Source of the DNA: an uncultured Verrucomicrobiota bacterium
GTDB taxonomy: Bacteria; Verrucomicrobiota; Verrucomicrobiia; Limisphaerales; JADLHS01
Assembly (NCBI GenBank): GCA_937894935.1
Contig: CALAYC010000020.1
Span: forward strand, 1 to 38,198
Direction: 5' to 3'
Length of the DNA: 38,198 nt
Part shown: positions 16,057 to 23,849 of the stretch, piece by piece
Layout of the letters: every line of letters begins with the position of its first letter
Numbering within the stretch: the stretch's first letter is position 1
Position numbers and translations under genes: made by a program
The notes under the pieces: generated by a model
Seen by the model: the letters and a program-made list of their open reading frames with translations, nothing else
What the model was told of the DNA's origin: nothing
Databases searched by the model: none

Positions 16057-17367
16057 GTGAATCCAATCTTTTACCTTTTGGTGCTGGTGTTGATCGTCGT
16101 GCAGTTTCGACTGCCGCGATGCTACGCTGCGGCACCGCTTTTGATTGCAGCCTGCCATTTTCAGAACGTTCCTGTGCTTTCGCTGGGGGCGAATTTCGAC
16201 ACAGCGAAATTGGTAATTTTGGCCGGGCTGATTCGTGCCGCGCGTGAGAAACTCATTCGTTTTTCATGGCAACATCCGCTGGATCGTCTCGTCATGCTGT
16301 GGGCGGGTTGGATGGCAATATGCGGATTTTTTCATAATCCGCCGGACCATAATCCCGTTACGATCCGCTTGTCACAATTGTATGGCGTGGTCGGGTCCTA
16401 TATGTATGCACGCGCTTTTCTGCGTAGCCCGGAGGATTACCACAACTACATAAAATGCCTGGTTGCGATTATCACGCCGTTGGCATTGATGGCCGTATAC
16501 GAGAAGCTGGCACAATCCAATCTTTATGGAGTATTGGGCAGCGGTTCAGGAACGGTGACCATTCGGTCGGGGCGTGTGCGTGCTGCCGGGCCATTTTCGC
16601 ATCCTATTTTGTTAGGAACTTTTGCCGCGACGTCTTCGGTCCTGGTCTGGCCACTGCTTCGAACAGCGAGACGATGGGCAATCGTGGGATTGGGGGCCTG
16701 TGTGGTTATCGTGTTGAGCTGCGCTTCAAGTGGACCGATCATGACGATTGCATCCGCAATTATGGCGATGATGCTGTGGCGGTGGCGAACGAGTGTCGGG
16801 AAAATCCGTGCGGCGGTAATTGGAGTTTTTGTGTTATTGCATCTCGCGATGCAGGCGCCGGTATGGTATTTGATGGCGCGAATTGATTTGGCGGGTGGCA
16901 GCACGGGATGGCACCGCGCGGAACTGATTACGGCGGCGTTGAATCATCTGGGAGAGTGGTGGATGACGGGGACGGATTACACGCGTCACTGGATCGCGTA
17001 TGGTATTGACTGGAGTGCGTATCATACCGATATCACGAATCATTACATTGCGATGGGCGTAACCGGAGGTCTCCCGCTCATGTTGTTATTCATCGGGATC
17101 ATGTTGAAAGGATTTCAAATGTTAGGACGCCGGATGCGTCAGTTGCGCCAGGCTCGCGATCCTTTGGAGTTTACGCTTTGGAGCGTAGGCGCTTCACTTT
17201 TTGCGCACTGCTTCACGTTTCTCTCCATTTCGTATTTCGATCAAAGCACAGTGCCGCACATGCTCGTTATTGGAGCGTTACCAGGACTGTGTTTGAATCG
17301 GATAGTGCGAGTGGCTCCATCGTTTGAAAATCCGGCGACGTCCGGAAAAATTCCAGATCCCGCTTGA
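16057..17367 (+). CDS. O-antigen polymerase/ligase family membrane protein (Wzy/WaaL type)
   Basis: A 436-residue polytopic inner-membrane protein starting at GTG 16057. About ten hydrophobic segments are visible, beginning with MNPIFYLLVLVLIVVQF. The diagnostic part is RVRAAGPFSHPILLGTFAA (173-191), which matches the R-x4-GPF-x-HP-x3-G pattern of O-antigen ligase-domain proteins in exosortase/EPS loci. A large periplasmic loop with GSTGWHRAELITAAL and NHYIAMGVTGG follows. It would polymerise repeat units on the lipid carrier in the periplasm (Wzy) or transfer glycan to an acceptor (WaaL-like); the family does not separate these well. The flippase in the same locus makes the Wzy role more likely. 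The next gene starts 5 bases after its stop. Confidence 0.8.
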   Translation: MNPIFYLLVLVLIVVQFRLPRCYAAAPLLIAACHFQNVPVLSLGANFDTAKLVILAGLIRAAREKLIRFSWQHPLDRLVMLWAGWMAICGFFHNPPDHNPVTIRLSQLYGVVGSYMYARAFLRSPEDYHNYIKCLVAIITPLALMAVYEKLAQSNLYGVLGSGSGTVTIRSGRVRAAGPFSHPILLGTFAATSSVLVWPLLRTARRWAIVGLGACVVIVLSCASSGPIMTIASAIMAMMLWRWRTSVGKIRAAVIGVFVLLHLAMQAPVWYLMARIDLAGGSTGWHRAELITAALNHLGEWWMTGTDYTRHWIAYGIDWSAYHTDITNHYIAMGVTGGLPLMLLFIGIMLKGFQMLGRRMRQLRQARDPLEFTLWSVGASLFAHCFTFLSISYFDQSTVPHMLVIGALPGLCLNRIVRVAPSFENPATSGKIPDPA

Positions 17368-17372
17368 GCGAA

Positions 17373-18218
17373 ATGAATTCCTCCGTTCATTCGGGCCGAT
17401 CCGAAGGCGAAACGGCTGTTGCCGACCAGGCAACGCAATCGCGTTTTAATTGGTCCTTGATCGCGGCGGTGAACGATCAACAGTTGTTAGAAAAATGTTT
17501 ACTGGGTTCACCGGTAACAACTCCGCCAGCGGAACGGATCTGGCAGAGGGGGTATAGCAGTGCTGCGAAGGCGTATAATGCCGCGATCGACCAGGCGACG
17601 ACCGATGTGTTGGTGTTCGCCCATCAGGATGTTTTTTTGCCGCCGGATTGGACGGAGCGCGTGCAGGCAGCCTTGACGTGGTTCGCGGCTAATGATCCCG
17701 ATTGGGCGGTCGCGGGTATCTGGGGGGTAGGGAATTCGGGAGCGCGGCACGGTCATGTTTACTGCACCGGATTGAAACAGACTCTCGGACGCAAATTTGA
17801 GGAGCCAAAGGAAGTTCGAACGGTGGACGAACTCCTTTTCATCGTGCGCAAATCTTCGGGCATTCGCTTCGACGAGTCTCTTCCTGGGTATCACATGTAT
17901 GGCACGGATATTTGTCTGGAGGCGCAGCGTCGCGGGCTCAAGTGCTATGCGATCTCGGCGTTTTGCATCCATAATACCAATGGTTACAACATGCTGCCGC
18001 TGGCTTTCTGGCGCAGTTATCTGTTCATGCGACGCAAATGGCGTAATCAACTGCCAATTATCAGCCCTTGTGCCGAAATTACTGCGAATTGCTGGCCGAT
18101 GATCCGCTGGAACATCGTTCAATCGATTAACATTCTGTTACGGCGACATCATCCGGGGCGACGCGTTTCTGATCCTGCGATCATTTATCGCGATCTGTTA
18201 CAGCAACGGGCGTTTTGA
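17373..18218 (+). CDS. Glycosyltransferase family 2-like protein
   Basis: A 281-residue protein resembling the GT2-like group with a shortened N-terminal fold. SSAAKAYNAAIDQATTDVLVFAHQDVFLPPDWTERV contains AHQDVF around Asp86, where other GT2 enzymes have the DxD motif. FDESLPGYHMYGTDICLEAQRRGLKCYAI then matches the acceptor-side segment with its D-x-C-L-E pattern. No signal peptide or clear membrane segment is present, so it should be cytoplasmic. I use the ATG at 17373; a TTG at 17364 would overlap the preceding stop. The first 30 residues are polar and poorly conserved in style. Donor and acceptor are unknown. Confidence 0.75.
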   Translation: MNSSVHSGRSEGETAVADQATQSRFNWSLIAAVNDQQLLEKCLLGSPVTTPPAERIWQRGYSSAAKAYNAAIDQATTDVLVFAHQDVFLPPDWTERVQAALTWFAANDPDWAVAGIWGVGNSGARHGHVYCTGLKQTLGRKFEEPKEVRTVDELLFIVRKSSGIRFDESLPGYHMYGTDICLEAQRRGLKCYAISAFCIHNTNGYNMLPLAFWRSYLFMRRKWRNQLPIISPCAEITANCWPMIRWNIVQSINILLRRHHPGRRVSDPAIIYRDLLQQRAF

Positions 18219-18255
18219 CGGCCGTGAATTTTTCCGAGGAATTGTTCTGACTGAC

Positions 18256-19458
18256 ATGTCGAAATCATCCGCGCGTGTACTTTTTGTGAGTCATTCCGCT
18301 TCCCGTAATGGAGCGACTATTTTGCTGCTTCATCTCTTGCGGTGGTTGCGACGGAGAACGGACTTTCAAATCGAGGTTCTCGTGGCAGGCAAAGGCGATT
18401 TACTGCCGGAGTTTCAGGCTCTCGTGCCAACGCGAGTGTGGCGCAATCCGGCGCGGGTATTGAACTCGCTACCTCACAAAACACGCGCACTGCTGTCGTC
18501 GCGATTGGAAAGTGCATTCCTGAAAACGTTGCTACGAGGAAAACGTTATGACCTCGTGCACCTCAATACCGTGGCCAATTGGCGGCATGTTCCGCATCTG
18601 ATCCGTCACAGCCCCAGCCTGCTGTGGCACGTGCACGAAATGTCATATGCCGTGCGGCTCACGATGGGGGATGCCTGGGAACAGGTGTTTCCAATGGCGC
18701 AACGATTCGTGGCGGTCTCTCAAGCGGTGCACAATACTCTAGTTAACGAATTTAAAGTGCTGCCAGAATCGGTTGATTTGGTACACGGATTTATTCCGCC
18801 AAATACTTTTACGACCGACGAAAAACAACGCTATCGAACACGGATTCGGAAGGAGCTTGGTTTTGCTGAAAATGCGTTCGTTGTAGGGGGGTGCGGAGCG
18901 CTCGGTTGGCGCAAAGGCACGGATTTGTTTGTGCAGATCGCAAAGCGATTTGCGCAACAACAGCCGGGTCAGCCGTTGGGATTTCTCTGGGTCGGCGGGC
19001 ATCTTAACGATCAGGAATCGTTGGAGTTTCAGCAGGATGTGAGGCTGAGCGGAATACGTGTGCCGTGTCGATTGGTGGCAACTACTGCGGCAGTGGCCGA
19101 ATACTATTGTGCGATGGATGCGTTCGCTTTGACTTCGAGAGAAGACCCGTTTCCGCTTGTCATGTTGGAAGCGGGTGCGGCAGGTCTGCCGACCGTCTGT
19201 TTCGAACAGGCTGGCGGTGGAGCGGAATTCGTTCGGGATGGAGCGGGATTCACTGTTCCGTACCTGGAGCTTGAGGCTTTTTGCGAACGACTTAGGACGC
19301 TTCAAGGTAATGCAACGTTGCGGCGGCGACTAGGTGATGAAGCGGCGCGACGGGTTCGTGAGATTTATACCGTTGATCATCAGGCGCCGTTGTTGTTAAA
19401 AAGTATGGAGCGCTGCCTGAAACTAAATGCCGACCGATCTATCTGTTTGCGAAGCTGA
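18256..19458 (+). CDS. Family 4 glycosyltransferase (GT-B)
   Basis: A 400-residue GT-B enzyme. The N-terminal half starts VLFVSHSASRNGATILLLHLLRWL, the acceptor domain, and the C-terminal half carries the donor-binding region: GGCGALGWRKGTDLFVQIAKRF, then SREDPFPLVMLEAGAAGLP at the position of the EX7E motif (with Asp at the first acidic position and Glu at the last), then EFVRDGAGFTVP. Length and order are normal for GT4. GAGGAA lies about 10 bases before the ATG and is a fair ribosome-binding site. The stop is separated from the next ATG by one base, which suggests coupled translation. It probably adds a hexose or related sugar to the lipid-linked repeat unit. Confidence 0.85.
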   Translation: MSKSSARVLFVSHSASRNGATILLLHLLRWLRRRTDFQIEVLVAGKGDLLPEFQALVPTRVWRNPARVLNSLPHKTRALLSSRLESAFLKTLLRGKRYDLVHLNTVANWRHVPHLIRHSPSLLWHVHEMSYAVRLTMGDAWEQVFPMAQRFVAVSQAVHNTLVNEFKVLPESVDLVHGFIPPNTFTTDEKQRYRTRIRKELGFAENAFVVGGCGALGWRKGTDLFVQIAKRFAQQQPGQPLGFLWVGGHLNDQESLEFQQDVRLSGIRVPCRLVATTAAVAEYYCAMDAFALTSREDPFPLVMLEAGAAGLPTVCFEQAGGGAEFVRDGAGFTVPYLELEAFCERLRTLQGNATLRRRLGDEAARRVREIYTVDHQAPLLLKSMERCLKLNADRSICLRS

Positions 19459-19459
19459 C

Positions 19460-20419
19460 ATGCCACGCGTTTCTGTTCTTATACCAGTTTACAACTGCGA
19501 ACGTTACTTGCAGCAGGCGCTGGAAAGCATTCTGCGGCAGACTATGGCCGACTTTGAGGTGTTGGTCCTTGATGACGGTTCTTCGGACCGCTCGGTAGAG
19601 ATTGCCAAAGCGATCGCTGTTCGCGATCAACGGGTGATTGTTGCGGAGGGGGGCCACTGCGGAGTGGTCGCACAACGCAATCGAGGGATAGCCTTGGCCC
19701 GGGCAGATCTGGTTGCAATGATGGATGCCGATGACATCGCATCGCCAGACCGACTGGCAGTTGAAGTGGCATTTTTGGAAAAGCACCCAGAAGTCTGTGC
19801 TGTGGGAGCGCAAGTATTGCGAATTGACAGCGATGGTTTGCCAATTGATTTCTGGAAGCTGCCAGAGAGGCATGAAGATATTGATGAAGCACATATCGAG
19901 GGGCGACCCGGAGCGATTGTAAATCCGACTGTGATGATGCGTCGCGATGTTGTCCAGCAGATTGGGGGTTATCGGGCCAATTACGATTCTGCCGAGGATT
20001 ATGATTTATTTTTGCGCCTCGGCGAGGTTGGGCGCTTGGCAAATGTTCGTGGCGTTTTACTTCGATATCGATTACATCTGAAAAGCTTGACGTTTTCCCG
20101 TGCGGAATATCAAAGGGAGATGGCCCGGAAAGCGTTGGAAGAGGCTTGGTTACGGCGAAAAAGGTCGGGGACAGTTCCGACTGGAGTATTAAAGATTAGA
20201 ACTCCATCGGAAGAAGAATTAATGTGGGATTGGGCGCGCTCTGCATTTGCGGCACGAAACTTCCATACGGCCCGGAATCACAGCTTGCGGTTGTTGCGGC
20301 GACGTCCCATGCAATGGCGGCGCTGGGTACTCTTCGGTGCAGCGGCGCTGGGTCCGCTGGGGTGGAAACTTCGACAATTATTCTCGTTTCGAATAGGGGA
20401 TTACAAATCGTCAGACTGA
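19460..20419 (+). CDS. Family 2 glycosyltransferase
   Basis: A 319-residue GT2 enzyme beginning MPRVSVLIPVYNCERYLQQA, with LVLDDGSSDRS, QRNRGIALARADLVAMMDADD (Asp89-Asp91 as DxD) and an IGGYRANYDSAEDYDLFLRL acceptor segment. I place the start at ATG 19460, one base after the previous stop; an upstream ATG at 19427 would overlap the previous gene by 32 bases and add residues before the family motif. The C-terminal 90 residues are basic and contain a TPR-like short helix pair (WARSAFAARNFHTARNHSLRLL). It closes the 16057-20419 gene run; a 208-base AT-rich gap follows. Confidence 0.85.
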   Translation: MPRVSVLIPVYNCERYLQQALESILRQTMADFEVLVLDDGSSDRSVEIAKAIAVRDQRVIVAEGGHCGVVAQRNRGIALARADLVAMMDADDIASPDRLAVEVAFLEKHPEVCAVGAQVLRIDSDGLPIDFWKLPERHEDIDEAHIEGRPGAIVNPTVMMRRDVVQQIGGYRANYDSAEDYDLFLRLGEVGRLANVRGVLLRYRLHLKSLTFSRAEYQREMARKALEEAWLRRKRSGTVPTGVLKIRTPSEEELMWDWARSAFAARNFHTARNHSLRLLRRRPMQWRRWVLFGAAALGPLGWKLRQLFSFRIGDYKSSD

Positions 20420-20451
20420 ACTCCAAAATCGTTAAAAATCAAGAATGTAGC

Positions 20452-20484
20452 CATCATTTCTTGTAAAGTCCGCAAGAAATCATG
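20452..20484. other. Imperfect stem-loop after the GT2 gene
   Basis: ATTTCTTG (20456-20463) pairs with CAAGAAAT (20473-20480) over a 9-base loop, and after one C-C mismatch three more pairs extend it to 20452/20484. No T-run follows on the + strand (ACGATA), so it is not a standard terminator. It lies 33 bases after the stop and could be a 3'-end stabilising hairpin. Confidence 0.35.
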
Positions 20485-20529
20485 ACGATATGGCGGTTGA
20501 TTGGCCAAGAGGTAGCTGACACTGGTAAT

Positions 20530-20618
20530 TTGGGCATGGTTATTTAGAAAAATGAGTTTCTTAAAACATTGTTAAAAGATCTTTAAGTCCACTTCTATAC
20601 ACTGATTAGGAATAGGAA
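20530..20618 (+). promoter_or_regulatory. AT-rich leader with ribosome-binding site for the second GT block
   Basis: The bases before the GT4 gene at 20628 are strongly AT-rich and include TTGTTA, TATACA and a 10-base palindrome AAAGATCTTT. No pair of boxes has convincing spacing, but this is the most promoter-like stretch between 16 and 25 kb. AGGAA at 20614-20618 lies 9 bases before the ATG and fixes that start. Confidence 0.35.
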
Positions 20619-20627
20619 ACTGATTTA

Positions 20628-21812
20628 ATGCATCTTCTTTTTGTCTATCCGAGCCCGGGTATTTGGGGCGGAATTGAAACTCAGATTGTGCGAATGTCGC
20701 ATTGGCTGGTGTCACACGGCCACCAAGTAACCGTGTTGACAACTTCTGATCGCCATTGGGGTGAGCTTCTGCCTCCCGGTGTGCGATGTGTCGCACTCGG
20801 TGAAGAGTTTTGGCGGTTGCAATATTATTTTCGAGCCAAACGGATATGGCGCAGGCTGAATGTGCCACGGCCAGATGTTATCAAAAGTTTTAATTGGGAA
20901 CTTCACACGGCTTGGATCGCGTACCAGTTGGCTGTAATCACCGGAGCAAAGGCGGTTGCCGGGTTTTACGGCCCCTGTCAGCACTTGCGAGATCAGCCAC
21001 TGGATTTCTATCTGCGCAGTTTTTTGAGGAACACCCCTGCTCGTGCCCGCGTTTTCATGTCGCCTGAGCAGATTGAATACTTGGAGGAAAGGCATGGCCA
21101 AGGCGGAGAGTTATGGCTGCTGCCAGTTGACTCGAGGCTTTTTCTTCCTGCCGTACGGCGGCCAATCCGAGGGCGCATTGTATCAATTGGCAGATTGGGG
21201 GACATGAAAGGATATAACTTGTACATGATTCAGGTTGTTGACGAGTTAATCCGCCGCGGCCACCAGGTGACGTGGACCGTGCACGGCACTGGTGAATATG
21301 AAGCTGAGATGCGCAAGATAATCCAGGCACGCAAGCTGGAAGGCGTTATCACGCTGGCTGGTCCGATGCCTTATAAACAGTGCCGACGGATGTTGGCCGA
21401 AGCTTACGTATTCGTGGGGATGGGGACGAGTATTGTCGAAGCCTCTCTGTTTGGCGTGCCGAATGTGCTGGCGTTAGCCTATGATCATGCTGGCATGACT
21501 TACGGTCCACTTTATCGCTTGCCGCTCGGTAGCGTTGGTGATGTCCGCCGGGAGTCCCCGACCTTAAAGGTGGTAGATGAAATTGAACGAATCCTGAAGT
21601 TGTCGCCAGCGGAGTACGCTCAAGAGGCTGAACGTGTGTATCAATATGCACAGCCGTATGAGTCAGAAATGTCAATGCGGCGGTTCGTTGAGATTATGGA
21701 AGCTGCACCGTGGCCACAGCAACGGTTCGGGCCGATTCTCGAAAACTATCTGCTAGGGGTACGAAGGCGACTTGTTCGTTGTTTAAGAAAGTGGAGGGGC
21801 AGCAAGTCATAA
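20628..21812 (+). CDS. Family 4 glycosyltransferase (GT-B), atypical EX7E
   Basis: A 394-residue GT-B enzyme. The acceptor domain opens MHLLFVYPSPGIWGGIETQI, the usual glycine-rich GT4 loop. The donor domain has VSIGRLGDMKGYNLYMIQVV, VHGTGEYEAEMRK and LAGPMPYKQCRRMLAEAYVF. At the EX7E position the sequence is VGMGTSIVEASLFGVP: the second Glu is kept but the first is missing. Some active GT4 members vary here, so it may still work, but this is unusual among the transferases in the locus. It starts a new run of four genes ending with the flippase. A good ribosome-binding site precedes it. Confidence 0.82.
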   Translation: MHLLFVYPSPGIWGGIETQIVRMSHWLVSHGHQVTVLTTSDRHWGELLPPGVRCVALGEEFWRLQYYFRAKRIWRRLNVPRPDVIKSFNWELHTAWIAYQLAVITGAKAVAGFYGPCQHLRDQPLDFYLRSFLRNTPARARVFMSPEQIEYLEERHGQGGELWLLPVDSRLFLPAVRRPIRGRIVSIGRLGDMKGYNLYMIQVVDELIRRGHQVTWTVHGTGEYEAEMRKIIQARKLEGVITLAGPMPYKQCRRMLAEAYVFVGMGTSIVEASLFGVPNVLALAYDHAGMTYGPLYRLPLGSVGDVRRESPTLKVVDEIERILKLSPAEYAQEAERVYQYAQPYESEMSMRRFVEIMEAAPWPQQRFGPILENYLLGVRRRLVRCLRKWRGSKS

Positions 21813-21843
21813 TTAATGGTTCGTTGAAAGGCGGGAGCAAGGC

Positions 21844-22803
21844 ATGAGTCTAAACCTTGGCACGAGTAAGGATGCTGGTACGGCCACCGAAGGCAGCCGA
21901 CTATGTCCTATCGTGATGGCATGCGACGAAAGATTTGCGATGCCTTTAGCAACGGCACTGCGCTCGTTGTACGAGAACAACAAGCGTCATTGGCCGATTC
22001 AGGTTCATATCCTGACCGACCGATTTTCGCAGGATATGCGACAGAGGGTCTCCGACTCGCTGCCTGGCGGGGCTGCAGACTTACGTTGGGTAGAGGCGGA
22101 TGTGGAGCTATTCCGGACTTATCCACTACCGCAGCAGTTTACGCCCATATCGCTGGCGAGACTCAGCATTCCGCAGCTCTTCTCAGGGACCGCCAGGCGT
22201 GTGCTCTACCTGGATGCGGATTTGCTCGTGCTGGGCGATCTGGAGGAACTCTGTAACATGGATATGGGCAATGCTCCGATTGCAGCAGTTATTGATTCCT
22301 GTATCGATCCAGACTTTAAAGCCGGCCGAATCGAGCGTTGGCCAGGAGTACCGAAGGTGGAGAACTACTTCAACTCAGGAGTGCTTCTCTTTGATATCGA
22401 TGTATGCATCCGGCATGAGTTGACACGTCAAGCGATGGATTATCTCTCCACGCATAAGACGTCTCCTTATCCGGATCAGAATGCGCTCAACGTTGCGTGT
22501 GATCGCGCATGGAAGGTATTAGACTCACGTTGGAACTTCCAAGGGCATTACCTGATACCTACCGCAGTCGATAAATTGCCTGCCTCGCAACGTCCTGTGA
22601 TTGCTCACTTCATCACGGTCAACAAGCCGTGGACCCCTGGTTACCGTAGCGTCAACGCCCGGCTCTACAACCATTACCGCAAGCGGACACGCTTTCGCCG
22701 TTCTTTTAGCGATATTGTCATAGATGTGATTGAAAGTCTTCGCAGCCGCGTTCGTCTTCGCAGCCGGCTTCGACGTGTTTTATATCCGGCGCAAGGTGCT
22801 TAA
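21844..22803 (+). CDS. Family 8 glycosyltransferase
   Basis: A 319-residue GT8 enzyme, a retaining GT-A fold that usually moves galactose, glucose or galacturonate from UDP-sugars. The signs are CPIVMACDERF at the N-terminus, the metal-binding LYLDADLLVLGD (Asp124-Asp126), YFNSGVLLFDI, DQNALNVAC, and HFITVNKPW (His255, Lys261), the HxxGxxKPW-type motif. GGGAG about 8 bases upstream is a fair ribosome-binding site. The stop TAA shares its last base with the ATG of the next gene. A GT8 enzyme in an outer polysaccharide locus often adds a side-branch or core sugar; its exact place here is unknown. Confidence 0.9.
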   Translation: MSLNLGTSKDAGTATEGSRLCPIVMACDERFAMPLATALRSLYENNKRHWPIQVHILTDRFSQDMRQRVSDSLPGGAADLRWVEADVELFRTYPLPQQFTPISLARLSIPQLFSGTARRVLYLDADLLVLGDLEELCNMDMGNAPIAAVIDSCIDPDFKAGRIERWPGVPKVENYFNSGVLLFDIDVCIRHELTRQAMDYLSTHKTSPYPDQNALNVACDRAWKVLDSRWNFQGHYLIPTAVDKLPASQRPVIAHFITVNKPWTPGYRSVNARLYNHYRKRTRFRRSFSDIVIDVIESLRSRVRLRSRLRRVLYPAQGA

Positions 22804-23849
22804 TGAAACCGCGTGTCTCCATTGTCATCAATAATTTCAACTACGCTCGCTATCTGGAGCAAGCGATTGGCAGCGCTTTGTCGCAGACTTGGGAGAATAT
22901 TGAGGTGATTGTTGTCGATGACGGCTCCACCGACAACTCTCGTAAGATTATTGAGCGATACAAAGAGCAATGCACTGTCATCCTGAAAGCGAATGGTGGG
23001 CAGGCTTCCGCATTCAATGCCGGATTGCGCATGGTTCGAGGTGAATACTTACTAATCCTTGACTCTGACGACTACTTGTATCCGCGAGCCATTGAGACTT
23101 TCATTGAGCAGTTCCCGGAGAACGGTGCTCGCGTCTATTGTCGCGCTAGACTGGTGGACGGTGACGGAAAGGATATCGTCGTCACTGCCGCCGAAATGAA
23201 ACGTTACTATCGGGATTTTGAGGGTGACCTGTTCGAGCACGTGCGCCTTGGCGGCGACTTCTTCTGGTCGCCGACCAGCACGAACATCATCCGTGCCGAC
23301 GTGGTCAAGGCGATTGGTGAGATTCCAGAGGAAGACTTCCGCATCAGCGCAGATGCTTACTTGCTGGTCAACGCTTCGTTGCACGGCGCGGTTAAGTCGA
23401 TCGACACTGAATTGGTGGCCTATCGCATACATTCGAATAACAATTTCGCGTCGAGGACACAGAGCTACAACGACGCCAAACAACTGGCGAGAAGCATAGA
23501 TGATTACTACCGCCGTCGCATTTTGTTCGCGCGCCCATGCCAGTTGAAGGGAGTGACGGATCCGACTTTGCCGGAGTGGAAAGATTATGAATTGTTGAAG
23601 TGTTTGTGCGTGGCTTTGCGCCTTGGTGTGCAGAGCCCGCATTTGGAACACTGGAGACGGCTCTCTCTGGCCGGTCTCGTGATGCGATATCTCCGATATG
23701 GCCGCCTGGGTTTTCGGCGATGTATTCAGGCTGCATTCCTTTTTTTGATACTGCTTCTTCCAAAGCCCATTATGCTGAAATTGGTTTCCAGCAGAGATAA
23801 CAGCGCGACGGTTGAGCAACCGCATTCCCTCGTCGAAAGAACGGTTTGA
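22803..23849 (+). CDS. Family 2 glycosyltransferase
   Basis: A 348-residue GT2 enzyme: VSIVINNFNYARYLEQAIGSAL, VIVVDDGSTDNSRKII, GGQASAFNAGLRMVRGEYLL and LDSDDYL (Asp87-Asp89 as DxD). The acceptor-side segment differs from its neighbours (EDFRISADAYLLVNASLHG). A C-terminal hydrophobic stretch (CIQAAFLFLILLLPKPIML) may act as a membrane anchor. It shares one base with the genes on both sides (TAATG before, TGATG after), so GT8, GT2 and flippase are probably translated as a coupled set. Confidence 0.88.
   Translation: MKPRVSIVINNFNYARYLEQAIGSALSQTWENIEVIVVDDGSTDNSRKIIERYKEQCTVILKANGGQASAFNAGLRMVRGEYLLILDSDDYLYPRAIETFIEQFPENGARVYCRARLVDGDGKDIVVTAAEMKRYYRDFEGDLFEHVRLGGDFFWSPTSTNIIRADVVKAIGEIPEEDFRISADAYLLVNASLHGAVKSIDTELVAYRIHSNNNFASRTQSYNDAKQLARSIDDYYRRRILFARPCQLKGVTDPTLPEWKDYELLKCLCVALRLGVQSPHLEHWRRLSLAGLVMRYLRYGRLGFRRCIQAAFLFLILLLPKPIMLKLVSSRDNSATVEQPHSLVERTV

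Noticed and set aside
16057..17367. Exosortase
   Set aside because: Although the gene is a polytopic membrane protein near a PEP-CTERM gene, it carries the O-antigen ligase pattern (GPFSHP) and lacks the Cys and Arg-containing exosortase segments.
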